A stretch of DNA of 64,000 nucleotides from Gammaproteobacteria bacterium (GCA_030654835.1 JAURWS010000012.1:245836-309835), one strand, 5' to 3'; counted from the first letter of the stretch, positions 51,307-62,184 are shown. A program made the numbers and translations. Notes: generated from the sequence alone by a model not told the origin.

Positions 51307-51322
51307 TGGCACAAAACGTGCT
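51307..51322 (+). promoter_or_regulatory. candidate sigma54 -24/-12 promoter
   Basis: TGGCACAAAACGTGCT: GG-N10-GC spacing, close to TGGCACN5TTGCW, 115 nt upstream of the ATPase start. Confidence 0.6.
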
Positions 51323-51436
51323 CCACATGTGTCATACGTCGGATGCGGTGCCGTCCTCTTCGGCGTATCCTCCGGGTCGGCTGGTACCCGCCTTTTCGAC
51401 CCGGTGGTTTTCAATCTGTTCACAAAAGGAAACACG

Positions 51437-52114
51437 ATGATCATCAGAACTGAAGGCCTCTCCAAACTGTTCCGCACCGACGAGGTGGAAACCACCGCGC
51501 TGGATTCGATCAATCTCACCATCGAGAAGGGCGAGTTCACTTCCATCATGGGCCCGTCCGGTTGTGGCAAGTCCACGCTGCTGAACATCCTCGGTCTGAT
51601 CGACAATCCCGATGGTGGCAAGTACTGGTTCCTTGATGAGGAAGTGTCTTCTTACTCCGAACGCCAGCGCGCGATGCTGCGCAAGCAAAATATCGGCTTT
51701 GTGTTCCAGAGTTTCAATCTGATCGACGAGTTGACGGTGTATGAGAATGTGGAGTTGCCGCTGATCTATACGAAGACACCTGCTGCCGAGCGCAAGAAAA
51801 AAGTGGAGGCTGTGCTCGAAAAGATGAACATGTCGCACCGCATGAAACACTTTCCGCAACAGCTGTCTGGTGGTCAACAGCAACGCGTGGCGGTGGCACG
51901 GGCGATTGTGAATACGCCGAATTTGATTCTCGCTGATGAACCCACGGGCAACCTCGATAGTGAGCATGGCGCAGAGGTGATGAAGATTCTCAGCACGCTC
52001 AACGATGAGGGTACAACGATTGTGATGGTGACGCACTCGCCTGAAGATGCTGCGGTGGGCAAGCGGATTGTGCGGGTGCTGGATGGGCGGATTGTGAGTG
52101 AAGCAAATTCCTGA
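51437..52114 (+). CDS. MacB/LolD-type ABC transporter ATP-binding protein
   Basis: [85 protein letters not shown]. Start at 51437. Confidence 0.95.
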   Translation: MIIRTEGLSKLFRTDEVETTALDSINLTIEKGEFTSIMGPSGCGKSTLLNILGLIDNPDGGKYWFLDEEVSSYSERQRAMLRKQNIGFVFQSFNLIDELTVYENVELPLIYTKTPAAERKKKVEAVLEKMNMSHRMKHFPQQLSGGQQQRVAVARAIVNTPNLILADEPTGNLDSEHGAEVMKILSTLNDEGTTIVMVTHSPEDAAVGKRIVRVLDGRIVSEANS

Positions 52115-52163
52115 GCAACGCTTCGTCAACTGATATCTGAAATTTACAGACAAGAGAGAAAGT

Positions 52164-54575
52164 ATGAAATCCCTGTTCGCCTCCTCCGTAACAATTGCGC
52201 TACGAAAAATCGTCAGAGAAAAATTCTACGTCTTCATCTGCGTGGCAAGTCTGGCTCTGGGAGTCACTTGTGCTCTAGTAATTTCTCTCTATCTCCATAG
52301 CGAGATTACCTATGATCAATATCATGAAAATTATGAGCGAATTTACAAAGTAAACACTGCGCTTTCTGATGTCGAAATTCCTGTGTCCGGCCATGTGGTT
52401 GGAGCGCTTCTGGTGCAGGATAACGTCGACATCGTTGATTCTGTGCGCTTCAGGAGCGCTCCCGAAAAGACCTTTACATTTGATCAAAACACCATCCTCT
52501 GGGATGACATCTACCTTGCTGATCCGAGCGTGTTCAGTGTGTTCACGATCAACGTAATTCATGGAGACAAGCAAACAGCCCTGGCCGACCCAAATTCAAT
52601 CGCAATAAGCGAGTCCTTCTCCCGGATATACTTTGGCGACGAAAATCCCTTGGGCCGCGTTCTCTCAACCGCAGAGCACTATTTTCGCGTCACGCTGGTT
52701 TATGAGAACCTCCCCGAGAATGTGGAGTTGCATCACGATGCGCTACTGCCTATGAGTCTAGTTGAAAGCTACGCTCCCGCAGAACTAACTGATTACTTCC
52801 AGCGGTTCGTCAGCGGAAGTACCACCTATCTTCTGGTTTCGGACACATTCAATCCAGAAACTTTCGATGAAGTCTCACAACGTTTTTTCGAAACTCATAT
52901 GGCAGCTGGCTATCCCCCGGGAGTCGGATCATTCGAGCTGCAGATTCAACCCCTGACCTCTGTCTACTACGGCAAGCAATTTCCAGGGGAAGGGAAGAGA
53001 GGAAACATCGTCAATCTTTACGGTCTGTCCGCGCTGGCGGCATTCCTGCTTCTCATTGCCTGCGTGAACTACATCAACATTACGACGGCACGTGCCACGA
53101 AGCGAGCCAGGGAAGTAGGTGTGAGGAAGGTGCTTGGCGCGCAGAAGCATCAACTGGTGATTCAGTTTCTTGGTGAATCGTTCTTCATGTGCACACTCGG
53201 GTTCCTCACTGCAATCATAATGACCGTATGCGTTCTTGAGACAGGAATTATCAATGATCTGACTGGTAAGTCGGAACTCCTCAAAAATCTGTTCAGCTCT
53301 GCAATGCTGTCATATGTAGGAGTGTCCTGGATCTTTGTCAGCCTGATTTCCGGGTTGTACCCCGCTTTTCATCTTTCTCGCACTTCGGTCCTTTCGGGTC
53401 TCATGAATCAGATTGGTAGCGGACCGGGCATGTGGAATGTGCGGCAACTGCTTGTGCTGTTCCAACTGGTCATCTCCAGCAGCGTGATCATCTGTGTGCT
53501 GATGATGGAGAATCAGGTACGTTTTGTATTGAACTCACCGCTGGGTTTCGAGAAGGACAATCAACTTGTCGCGCGACTGCAAGGGGCCGATGTTCTCGCT
53601 AGTCTCCCCGCGATCAGGGCGGAGCTGGCGTCCCACAACGAAATCGTTTCTGTGACTACTGCGCAGAGAGCGCCTGGTCGCGGATTGAACGTTTCCATAA
53701 ACGATATCGAAAGCAATGATGGCACTGACGTCAGTACCGTGGTTCATACGTTCGCTGTAGGCGCGGACTATCTCGACGCTCTGGGGATCGAGCTGATACA
53801 AGGCAGGGAATTTTCTGACGACATGACGACCGAATCACCCGTGCTGGTCAATGAAACTCTGGTCCGACAAATGGAGTGGGAGCAACCAATTGGAAAGCAG
53901 ATTGGGGGTGGCGAAATCGTGGTGGGAGTGTTCAAGGACTTCCACTACTTGTCGCTGCATGAACCAATCGGACCTATGGTGCTAAGACCAACGCTGGAAG
54001 ACTTCAGTCAACTGACTCCTCAACAGCGCGAAGATGTCAATCGTGAGCTCCTGATCGGCATTAGTGGGAATAATGTCGAAGAGACGCAACGCTTCATCCG
54101 AGAGACGCTGGAGCGGTTCACCGATAATCCCGCGACGCAGCTGACCTTACTGGACGAAAGCTGGAGAAATTTCTACGAAGAGGACCTCAGGGCTACGAAA
54201 ATGGCTAGAGTCTTTGCGGTAATCAGCATAGGAATTTCTTTACTGGGACTTATCGGCCTGTCTGCCTATGCCACTGAACAGCGCAGCAAGGAGATTGCTG
54301 TGCGAAAGATTCTCGGAGCTTCCGTTGGGCAAGTGCTGCGCATGCTGTCAAAGAGCACTCTGGCACTGACCGCTCTCGCCGCAATTCCCGCATCGCTTGC
54401 CAGCTATTACGCAATCGAATTCTGGCTGGCGAGATTCGCCTATAGAACCGAGATCGGTCTAGCGCCCTTCTTGATAGCGTTTACTGCTATTGCAGTGATC
54501 AGTGTCGCGACAGTATCTCTGCAATCCTACAGAGCGGTAAGTGCGAACCCGGCGGAGAAGCTGCGCTATGAATAA
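52164..54575 (+). CDS. MacB/FtsX-like ABC transporter permease (paralogue 1)
   Basis: N-terminal TM, MacB-like periplasmic core, FtsX segments, ...EIAVRKILGASVGQVLRMLSK..., terminal NPAEKLRYE. Confidence 0.93.
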   Translation: MKSLFASSVTIALRKIVREKFYVFICVASLALGVTCALVISLYLHSEITYDQYHENYERIYKVNTALSDVEIPVSGHVVGALLVQDNVDIVDSVRFRSAPEKTFTFDQNTILWDDIYLADPSVFSVFTINVIHGDKQTALADPNSIAISESFSRIYFGDENPLGRVLSTAEHYFRVTLVYENLPENVELHHDALLPMSLVESYAPAELTDYFQRFVSGSTTYLLVSDTFNPETFDEVSQRFFETHMAAGYPPGVGSFELQIQPLTSVYYGKQFPGEGKRGNIVNLYGLSALAAFLLLIACVNYINITTARATKRAREVGVRKVLGAQKHQLVIQFLGESFFMCTLGFLTAIIMTVCVLETGIINDLTGKSELLKNLFSSAMLSYVGVSWIFVSLISGLYPAFHLSRTSVLSGLMNQIGSGPGMWNVRQLLVLFQLVISSSVIICVLMMENQVRFVLNSPLGFEKDNQLVARLQGADVLASLPAIRAELASHNEIVSVTTAQRAPGRGLNVSINDIESNDGTDVSTVVHTFAVGADYLDALGIELIQGREFSDDMTTESPVLVNETLVRQMEWEQPIGKQIGGGEIVVGVFKDFHYLSLHEPIGPMVLRPTLEDFSQLTPQQREDVNRELLIGISGNNVEETQRFIRETLERFTDNPATQLTLLDESWRNFYEEDLRATKMARVFAVISIGISLLGLIGLSAYATEQRSKEIAVRKILGASVGQVLRMLSKSTLALTALAAIPASLASYYAIEFWLARFAYRTEIGLAPFLIAFTAIAVISVATVSLQSYRAVSANPAEKLRYE

Positions 54576-54659
54576 CCGCTACGAAAAAAACCGGAAAGGA
54601 TTACAGGTGTTCGATCTAACCTGCTACCAGCACTTGAAATCCTCGCACGGGAAGTCCTG

Positions 54660-57071
54660 ATGTTCAACCTGGCGATCACAATTGCAGTACGCAAACTGCT
54701 AAGAGAAAGGCTCTATGTGTCGATCTCCATCGGTAGCCTGACGATTGGCATTGCCTGTTCACTGATCATTGCGTTGTATCTTTACAGTGAGTTGACCTAT
54801 GACCAGTCGCACAAGAATCATGAACGAATCTATCGGCTAAGTTCTACTGCTTATACCATGACCATGAATGGTGCCGGGACAGAAACCGGACCAATCCTCA
54901 TGCGAGAAAATCCGGAGATTCTTGACTACGTGCGATTTCGTGCCGCCCCAGAACAGTGGTTTACTGTTGGTGACAATTCGCGCGTTTGGGAAGAGATATA
55001 TCTCACAGATCCAAGCGTCTTTAATGTCTTCACGTTGAATGTCATCCACGGTGACAAAGACGCGGCATTAGATGATCCCTATTCAATCGCTATCAGTGAA
55101 TCGTTCGCCAAACACTACTTCGGCGACAGGAATCCGGTCGGAGAGGTTATAAATACTGAGCGATTCGGATTTCGCGTTTCGCTGGTGTACGAGGACATGC
55201 CTGAGAATGTCCAGTTCAAGTACGATGCCATTCTTCCGTTCGAGCTGATGGAAGTCTACAGCCCGGGATTTCCTGGCTCATCTAGTAACGGAAAATACCT
55301 GGCGGCCGTGACAACGTACCTGCTGGTCAGTGATGATTTCTCTCCAGAAGTATTCGATACGATTCGCAAAGGATATTTTGAGACATACCTCCAATCTGAA
55401 CTCCCAGTCGAGGCTGGTGAGTACAAGCTGCATGCGCAACTTCTAACGGAAAACTACTACAGCGAGCCAATTCTGGATGGTGGACGCACTGGCAACGTCG
55501 CGACTGTCTACACCCTTGCTGGGCTCGCCGTGTTTCTCCTGCTGATGGCCTGTATCAACTACATTAACCTGACCACGGCTCGCGCAGGCAAGCGCCTTCT
55601 CGAGATAGGCATGCGTAAGGTGCTGGGTGCAAGCCGATCTCAGCTGATTGTTCAGTTACTCTGTGAATCGTTTGTGTATTGCACAGTCAGTCTGCTGGCG
55701 GGAATTCTGTTGGCGGTCTGCGTTCTGGAACTCTCCTTGCTGGATGAACTGGTTGGTAAGTCCGAGTTACTGACAATGCTCTCTCGTCCACCTGTGGCTC
55801 TTCTTGTTCTTGTATTATGGATCACTGTCAGTCTTGTCGCCGGGCTCTATCCGGCTCTACACCTGGCAAGAACGCGCGTCATGTCCAGTCTGAAACCTGC
55901 TGCCAGAATGAAGCAGCTCCCCGGTGTCCGTGAAGTGCTGGTTGTTTTTCAACTGGTCATCTCATGCTGCATTATTATTTGCGTATTGATCATGCAGAAC
56001 CAGGTGCATTTCGTCCTGAATGCCCCCCTGGGTTTTGAAACGAAAGACAAACTGACTGTCCGTCTGAGGGGCGCGGATGTAATAGAACAGATAGGAGCTA
56101 TCAGGCAGCAGCTATTGCAGTCAGGCTCTGTGAGAGCTGTCGCGACGGCTGGGTTCGCACCGGGACAAGGACTGGCCATGTCCATCACCGAAGTGGAAAG
56201 CAACGATGGAGTACTCAACACAACCATGACTCATCCTCTCAATATAGAGCCAGATTTTCTAACCGTCATGGATATCGATGTGATTGCGGGGAGAGGGTTC
56301 TCGTCACTACCAGATGAGAAGGAGTTGTCCTATGTGATGGTCAGTGAGGCACTGGTCCGTCAGATGGACTGGGACCAGCCTCTTGGCAAAAGAATCGGCA
56401 GAGGAGAAGTGATCGGAGTATTCAGAGATATTCACTACCAATCGCTGCATGAACCCATTGGTCCGCTCGTACTCTGGCCACTGAACAGTGCCCCGAACGC
56501 CTTCAGCAGTCTGTCCGAGTCGGCACGCGCTCAGCTAGAGCGCGATCTTATAATTGCAGTGACGGATGATCTGTCTGCAGCACGCCGCGACATTCTGGAG
56601 GTGCTATCCAGATTTACATCAGGTCGCAATCTGGAACTTCGAAGCCTGGAAGACAGCTGGCTGCGCTTCTATCAGGACGACGTCAAAGCCGCCCGGCTAG
56701 TGAGCATTTTTGCAGGCATCAGCATTTTCATTTCCCTGCTGGGTCTCATTGGACTGACTTCTTACGCGGCGGAGCAACGCAGCAAGGAGCTCGCCATACG
56801 CAAAGTGCTGGGGGCCTCAGTCGGCCAGACTCTGCTGTTGCTTTCCCGGCATGCGATGCTTGCGTTGGCGTTGGCGATTGTCCCTGCATCGCTGCTAAGC
56901 CTTTACCTCATGCAAATCTGGTTGAGCCGGTTTACCTATACAGATGATGTCACAGTAGCGCCCTTCATATGGGCGTTTTTACTGATAGCCGCCATCAGCC
57001 TCACAACAGTTGTATTACAGTCATGGCGAACAGTGACGGGAAATCCTGTCGAAAGATTGCGTTACGAATGA
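54660..57071 (+). CDS. MacB/FtsX-like ABC transporter permease (paralogue 2)
   Basis: Same architecture and 803-aa length as paralogue 1; LAIRKVLGASVGQTLLLLSRH, NPVERLRYE. Confidence 0.93.
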   Translation: MFNLAITIAVRKLLRERLYVSISIGSLTIGIACSLIIALYLYSELTYDQSHKNHERIYRLSSTAYTMTMNGAGTETGPILMRENPEILDYVRFRAAPEQWFTVGDNSRVWEEIYLTDPSVFNVFTLNVIHGDKDAALDDPYSIAISESFAKHYFGDRNPVGEVINTERFGFRVSLVYEDMPENVQFKYDAILPFELMEVYSPGFPGSSSNGKYLAAVTTYLLVSDDFSPEVFDTIRKGYFETYLQSELPVEAGEYKLHAQLLTENYYSEPILDGGRTGNVATVYTLAGLAVFLLLMACINYINLTTARAGKRLLEIGMRKVLGASRSQLIVQLLCESFVYCTVSLLAGILLAVCVLELSLLDELVGKSELLTMLSRPPVALLVLVLWITVSLVAGLYPALHLARTRVMSSLKPAARMKQLPGVREVLVVFQLVISCCIIICVLIMQNQVHFVLNAPLGFETKDKLTVRLRGADVIEQIGAIRQQLLQSGSVRAVATAGFAPGQGLAMSITEVESNDGVLNTTMTHPLNIEPDFLTVMDIDVIAGRGFSSLPDEKELSYVMVSEALVRQMDWDQPLGKRIGRGEVIGVFRDIHYQSLHEPIGPLVLWPLNSAPNAFSSLSESARAQLERDLIIAVTDDLSAARRDILEVLSRFTSGRNLELRSLEDSWLRFYQDDVKAARLVSIFAGISIFISLLGLIGLTSYAAEQRSKELAIRKVLGASVGQTLLLLSRHAMLALALAIVPASLLSLYLMQIWLSRFTYTDDVTVAPFIWAFLLIAAISLTTVVLQSWRTVTGNPVERLRYE

Positions 57072-57144
57072 AATTTGGTATTTCTGCAGCGTTTAATGCC
57101 CCGCCGGTTCAGGGGAGAGCAACAGTCATCTCTAAGGAGAAATA

Positions 57145-59568
57145 GTGTTCACTCACATGAGAATCACTCTGCGAAACTTGCGTCGCGAAAAATTCTACGC
57201 AGGCATCAACGTGCTCGGTCTCGCCGTCGCCATCGTCTGCACGTTTCTCATCGGCATGCATGTGACCAACGAACTGACTTACGATGAGCATGTGGAAGGG
57301 CACGAGAACATCTACCGCGCAACGCTCGACCTGACCAACAACACTGGTACGACCACGTTTGCACAGATGTCGCACTTCATGGGGCCTGCACTGGCAGTGC
57401 AGAATCCGGCGATTAAAGCGTTTGTCCGCTTCAGGGCGATGCCAGGACAGAGCCTGATTCGTGTGCAGGGGCAACCCTACTACTGGGACAATGTTTACGA
57501 AGCCGATGACAACGTCTTCGCAGTGTTTGACCACAAAGCCGTCTACGGCGATATGCAGACCGCTCTCATCGATCCCGGTGCAGCCGCGATCAGCAATCGC
57601 TTCAACCAGATTCACTTCGGTGGCGCCGATTCAATTGGTGAAACCATTACCGTTAACAATCGCGACTATCGAGTGGGCCTGGTCTATGAGGATCAGTCGG
57701 GCAATACCCACTTCAAGTACGACGTGCTGCTTTCGATTAATGGTCTGGCGTATCCGGAGCCGGCCGCCTTGCCAATGTCGCTGTTCACGGTCAGCACCTA
57801 TACTTATTTCGTACTGACAGATAACTATGCTGCAGCGGATTTTTCAGAGTTTTTTGCATCCTACTGGGAGAACACTAACGGAGAATTGTTGCGCGGAGCA
57901 GGACTGAGCAATGCCATGCACATTACTCCGATTGCGGATGTCCATTACGGTCCGTCGATGGAGTACGATCAACCGGTAGGCAATATCTCAATTGTGTACG
58001 CCTATGCGGTGATTGGCGCCTTGATCCTGTTGGTGGCCTGCATCAACTATGTCAATCTCGCGACAGCCCGTTCCGCAGGGCGGTTCAAGGAAGTGGCCGT
58101 ACGCAAGGTGCTTGGTGTGAATCGCGGAGCGCTGATTGCGCAGTTTTTGCTGGAATCCGTCTGTATCGCGCTGGCCTCGGGTGGGGTAGCTTTGGCGGGG
58201 CTTGAAGTGCTGGTGCAATCGGGTGTCGCCGAGCTGTTCAGTGGAGCTTTGGAGCCAGCCGTATATCGTGAGCCTGTGTTCCTGTTTTCTATTCTCTTGG
58301 GCAGTGTGATGCTGGGGTTGGTGTCAGGTTTGTATCCGGCCTTCTATCTGTCCTCGCGATTCGTGATGCCCGGAAGTGTACGTCACTCCAACAATCGCTC
58401 GGATTCCTTGCTGCGTCGGCTGCTGGTGATCTTCCAGTTTGCAGTCACCGTTTCCGTGATCGCCGGCAGTATGTTGATCGTCGCGCAGATGCGCTACATC
58501 CAGAATGCCCCACTGGGTTTCGACAGAGACAACAAACTCGTCGTTGATGTGCAGGGCGTCGATTTTATTGAGCGCACGCCGGTGCTTGCCGATCGCCTGC
58601 AAAGTCTGCCGCAGGTAGCAGGTGTCACGTTGACGGCACTGGACCCGGCGGTGGAATCCTATGCGGGCAACTGGCAGTTGGAAAACAATGATGGCGCGCT
58701 GGAGCCGTACTTTCTGAGCTTCCAGAACGTCGACAGCCGTTATCTCGACGTCATGGGTATGGAGCTGGTCGCGGGTCGATTCTTCACGGCCGAAGATGCA
58801 CGCAACCTCGTGGTGGTCAATGAGACACTCGTGGAGCAGATGGGCTGGACCAATCCGATCGGCAAGCGCACCGGCATGCCGGCAAATGCGCTGGGATCGG
58901 AAATCGTCGGCGGTGTGGTGAAGGATTTTCACTTTGCTGGATTGCAGGAAGCGATTGGACCGTTGATCCTGCGACAGACGAATCCCAGCTTCTACAGCGT
59001 GGTGACCAATCCTGAGCAACGCGCTGCCCAGAGCGCCAGGATCACGATTGCGCTCACCGATGGCACTGATTCGAAAACGTTGAATCGTTTGGAAAGCATC
59101 TGGCGCGAAGTGATGCCGGAACTTCCCTTCGACTATCGCACCCTCGACGACATCATTCGTCAACAATACGACAGCGAGAATCGAATCCTCGACATCATTG
59201 CCTGGTTCGCCGCCGTGTGCATCCTGATTTCCTGTCTGGGGCTGTTAGGGCTGAGCGCCTATTCCACCGAGCGTAGAACCCGCGAGATCGGTATACGCAA
59301 GGTCTTCGGTGCCAGCGTTGGCCAGATCATGACTGTGTTGTTCCGCAATATTTTTGTGCTGGTTTGCATTGGTTCAGTGATCGCGTCGGTACTGTCGTGG
59401 TACACCATCAATGCGTGGTTGCAGAACTTCGCTTATCGCGATGAGATCAACCTGCTGGTGTTTCCGGCAGCCGCTGCACTCGCGACTCTTTCTGCATTCC
59501 TGACGATGGCGCTGCAATCGTGGAGCACGATCAGAAAAAATCCTGTTCATGCGTTGCGATATGAGTAG
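57145..59568 (+). CDS. MacB/FtsX-like ABC transporter permease (paralogue 3)
   Basis: 807 aa, MRITLRNLRREKFYAGINVLGLAVAIVCTFLIG, EIGIRKVFGASVGQIMTVLFRN, NPVHALRYE. Confidence 0.93.
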   Translation: MFTHMRITLRNLRREKFYAGINVLGLAVAIVCTFLIGMHVTNELTYDEHVEGHENIYRATLDLTNNTGTTTFAQMSHFMGPALAVQNPAIKAFVRFRAMPGQSLIRVQGQPYYWDNVYEADDNVFAVFDHKAVYGDMQTALIDPGAAAISNRFNQIHFGGADSIGETITVNNRDYRVGLVYEDQSGNTHFKYDVLLSINGLAYPEPAALPMSLFTVSTYTYFVLTDNYAAADFSEFFASYWENTNGELLRGAGLSNAMHITPIADVHYGPSMEYDQPVGNISIVYAYAVIGALILLVACINYVNLATARSAGRFKEVAVRKVLGVNRGALIAQFLLESVCIALASGGVALAGLEVLVQSGVAELFSGALEPAVYREPVFLFSILLGSVMLGLVSGLYPAFYLSSRFVMPGSVRHSNNRSDSLLRRLLVIFQFAVTVSVIAGSMLIVAQMRYIQNAPLGFDRDNKLVVDVQGVDFIERTPVLADRLQSLPQVAGVTLTALDPAVESYAGNWQLENNDGALEPYFLSFQNVDSRYLDVMGMELVAGRFFTAEDARNLVVVNETLVEQMGWTNPIGKRTGMPANALGSEIVGGVVKDFHFAGLQEAIGPLILRQTNPSFYSVVTNPEQRAAQSARITIALTDGTDSKTLNRLESIWREVMPELPFDYRTLDDIIRQQYDSENRILDIIAWFAAVCILISCLGLLGLSAYSTERRTREIGIRKVFGASVGQIMTVLFRNIFVLVCIGSVIASVLSWYTINAWLQNFAYRDEINLLVFPAAAALATLSAFLTMALQSWSTIRKNPVHALRYE

Positions 59569-59588
59569 AGGAAAATGTCTGGAGAGTA

Positions 59589-60842
59589 ATGGACAAGGTC
59601 ATTGAAAAGAAAAAGCGGCCCCTCTGGCAATGGGGCGCGATGGGATTGGGCGTTGCAGGATTGCTCTGGTTCATGCAGGGCATGCTGGCCGATGCAGCGA
59701 TCCGCACGTATCGGGTGGACGCGGAGCAGCTCGTGATGTCGGAGGTGACACTGGGCGCCTTCGAGGATGTCACGCCGATACGCGGCACCATCCAGCCGTT
59801 CACCAGCGTGTTTCTCGATGCCGTCAACGGCGGCGTCGTCGAGGAAGTGCTGGCGGAGGAGGGCAGCTTCGTGGAGGCCGGGCAACCACTACTGAAGCTG
59901 AGCAATGGCGATCTGCAGTTACAAGTGGCGAGCAATGACACGCAGACCACCGAGCAGTTGAACAATCTCGCCAACATCAGCAACGGTCTGGAGACCACGC
60001 GCCTGATGACCGAACGTGCGCTGATTGATACCGAGTATCGCATCAAGGTGCTGGAGCGTCAGAAGCAACGACTGGAGCAGTTGCTGGGCGACAATCTGGT
60101 GTCGAGGGAAGAGTACGACGCGATCTCCGACGAACTGGCATACCAGAAGAATATTCACGCCAACACAATGGAACGGCAGGTACTGGAGGAACGCATTCGC
60201 AAGGAGCGAACACTGCAGATCGCCGGGCAGACGAACAAACTGCAGGACAACCTGGCACTGGCCCTGAACAGTTTTGAAAATCTGCTGGTGCGCGCGCCGG
60301 TGGCTGGACAACTAACGTCGTTGCCGGTGGAGATTGGTGAGAGCAAGATTCGCGGGCAGCGGCTCGGGCAGATTGATGTCATCGACCAGTACAAGATTGT
60401 CGCGCAGGTGGACGAGTACTACGTGACGCGAGTCGCCCCCGGACAATCCGCACGCTTCACGTTGGCTGGCCAGCAGTACCAGGCCAGTGTGCTGAAGGTG
60501 TATCCGGAAATCACTGAAGGTACGTTCACCGTGGATCTGATAATGGAAGGTGGCACGCCCGACAACCTGCGTCGCGGACAAACCCTGCAGCTGGACCTCA
60601 CGCTGGGGAATCCTGTGGAGTCCTTGCTGCTGCCGCTCGGTGGTTTCATTCAGGATACGGGAGGCAACTGGGTTTTCGTGGTGGACGCGGAAGGTAATTA
60701 CGCCGTGCGCCGCGACATCGTTACCGGGCGACGCAACAACCGTTATGTGGAAGTACGCGAGGGATTGTCGTCGGGTGAGAAAGTGATTACGTCCGCGTAT
60801 TCGCAGATGGGTGAGGTGGAGCGGATTGAGCTGGCTCAATAG
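59589..60842 (+). CDS. efflux periplasmic adaptor (HlyD/RND-MFP-like)
   Basis: Single N-terminal TM, ITPIRGTIQPF-type beta barrel, lipoyl half-motifs, coiled coil (LGDNLVSREEYDAISDELAYQKN), VTGRRNNRYVEVREGLSSGEKVITSAY. Confidence 0.9.
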   Translation: MDKVIEKKKRPLWQWGAMGLGVAGLLWFMQGMLADAAIRTYRVDAEQLVMSEVTLGAFEDVTPIRGTIQPFTSVFLDAVNGGVVEEVLAEEGSFVEAGQPLLKLSNGDLQLQVASNDTQTTEQLNNLANISNGLETTRLMTERALIDTEYRIKVLERQKQRLEQLLGDNLVSREEYDAISDELAYQKNIHANTMERQVLEERIRKERTLQIAGQTNKLQDNLALALNSFENLLVRAPVAGQLTSLPVEIGESKIRGQRLGQIDVIDQYKIVAQVDEYYVTRVAPGQSARFTLAGQQYQASVLKVYPEITEGTFTVDLIMEGGTPDNLRRGQTLQLDLTLGNPVESLLLPLGGFIQDTGGNWVFVVDAEGNYAVRRDIVTGRRNNRYVEVREGLSSGEKVITSAYSQMGEVERIELAQ

Positions 60843-60851
60843 CAGTAATTA

Positions 60852-60923
60852 ACTGTGGGAGCGGGCCCTGCCCGCGATTGGATTAGATGCAGTTCAATCG
60901 CGGGCAGGGCCCGCTCCCACAGT
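60852..60923. repeat. REP-like palindrome
   Basis: Perfect 29-bp inverted repeat actgtgggagcgggccctgcccgcgattg / caatcgcgggcagggcccgctcccacagt with 14-nt loop, 3' of the efflux operon; may also act as terminator. Confidence 0.88.
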
Positions 60924-62051
60924 AACAGAGCATCGCTCCCACTGCCATGTTGTAATCCATGCGCTCCCCTTGCCAGAGCGTTACAGCGGTGCGTGAGTCA
61001 ATGACCAGCCCGAGACTGTCGTGCTCCTGCTCGATGGCGAGCGTTTCGCTCACTGTCTCGTTAGCACTATCAAATTGCGGAACAACCGCCACCATCGCGC
61101 ACTTGCAGCGCGCGGCGGATGGAGGGAGGGATCGTGCGAGTCCTGCGCCCCACATTCAGGACGTCGCCGCGCGAGTCTTCCAGAACAATGACTATCGATG
61201 CGTCGCAGCACAGACGCCTGGTAGTGGCGGCAGACAGTGGGAAATGATCGGTGCCGCACTCGACTGAGCATTGATGGCGGTCTGTGTGTAGTACCCCCTC
61301 AGCCACCCTCTCGCGCTCGATGTGTACCATCACCTGATATTTTTCGGCAGAGGATAGTGGCCGCAATCCCTCATCCATCGTACTCATTGCCTGCTCGGCG
61401 AGCGCCAGCAATGTATCGGCACGTTTCTGCGGGAACGTTTTTACAGGGATTTCTTCCTCCGACTCTTCCGGCTCTTCCGACTCTTCTGATTCGGCCACCG
61501 GAGGATTCAGCGCTGACACCATCGCATCCATGGCAGTCAAGAAGACTGCGCCATCCTCCGGCGTCAAGCGACCGCGCAGCACCAGCATCCCGTCTTCGTC
61601 GAAGTGACAGACGAATTCCCGTGCCTCGCAATTGTTGCGATCGCGCGCCGTTTCACTCAACCGCTCAGTACGACGATATTTGCGTACCAACTGCTCAATA
61701 TGCTGTGCCGTGCCATGTCGGGCCACCTGCAGCAGCATCGTCTCGTGCTCGGGTTTGGTCAGACGGGTCATGGCGCGCACTTTGGAGTAAATGATTTCGC
61801 CGGTGCGAAACGTTTCATCGATGCCTGGGAAATTCTGCAGGCTTTTCGCCACGCGCACTTTTTCGCGTGCGGCGCCGAGATCGATCCCGCAATAATAATT
61901 GAGCCAGTGCGCCGGAGATTTCATGCCAGCTCCCTCCCATGCATTACGTTCGATCAACGCGGCGAGTGATCTCGTTGCTCAGGGCAGCGTTGTCCTCAGG
62001 GATAAACGAGATGGGGGCGGGCAGGGTTGCGAGCGAAGATGCGTGTGACAT
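60883..62051 (-). pseudogene. DUF222/HNH endonuclease, decayed
   Basis: Central ORF (61070-61957) has KSPAHWLNYYCGIDLGAAREKVRVAKSL...EIIYSKVRAMTRLTKPEHE and ends RDGGGCSAI* before any HNH motif. N-terminal MSHASSLATLPAPISFIPEDNAALSNEITR and C-terminal SLGLVIDSRTAVTLWQGERMDYNMAV lie in other frames. Confidence 0.75.
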
Positions 62052-62184
62052 GGAACAATTCCTCCATGAATCTAGTGTGATGGAATAGTACTGTTTATAT
62101 ATACGTATTGTAACTCCAATAGTCTGATACAGCATGGAAATATGCTGGTTTTATGCGGGAAATTTCGGTTCATGCTTTAGCCTG

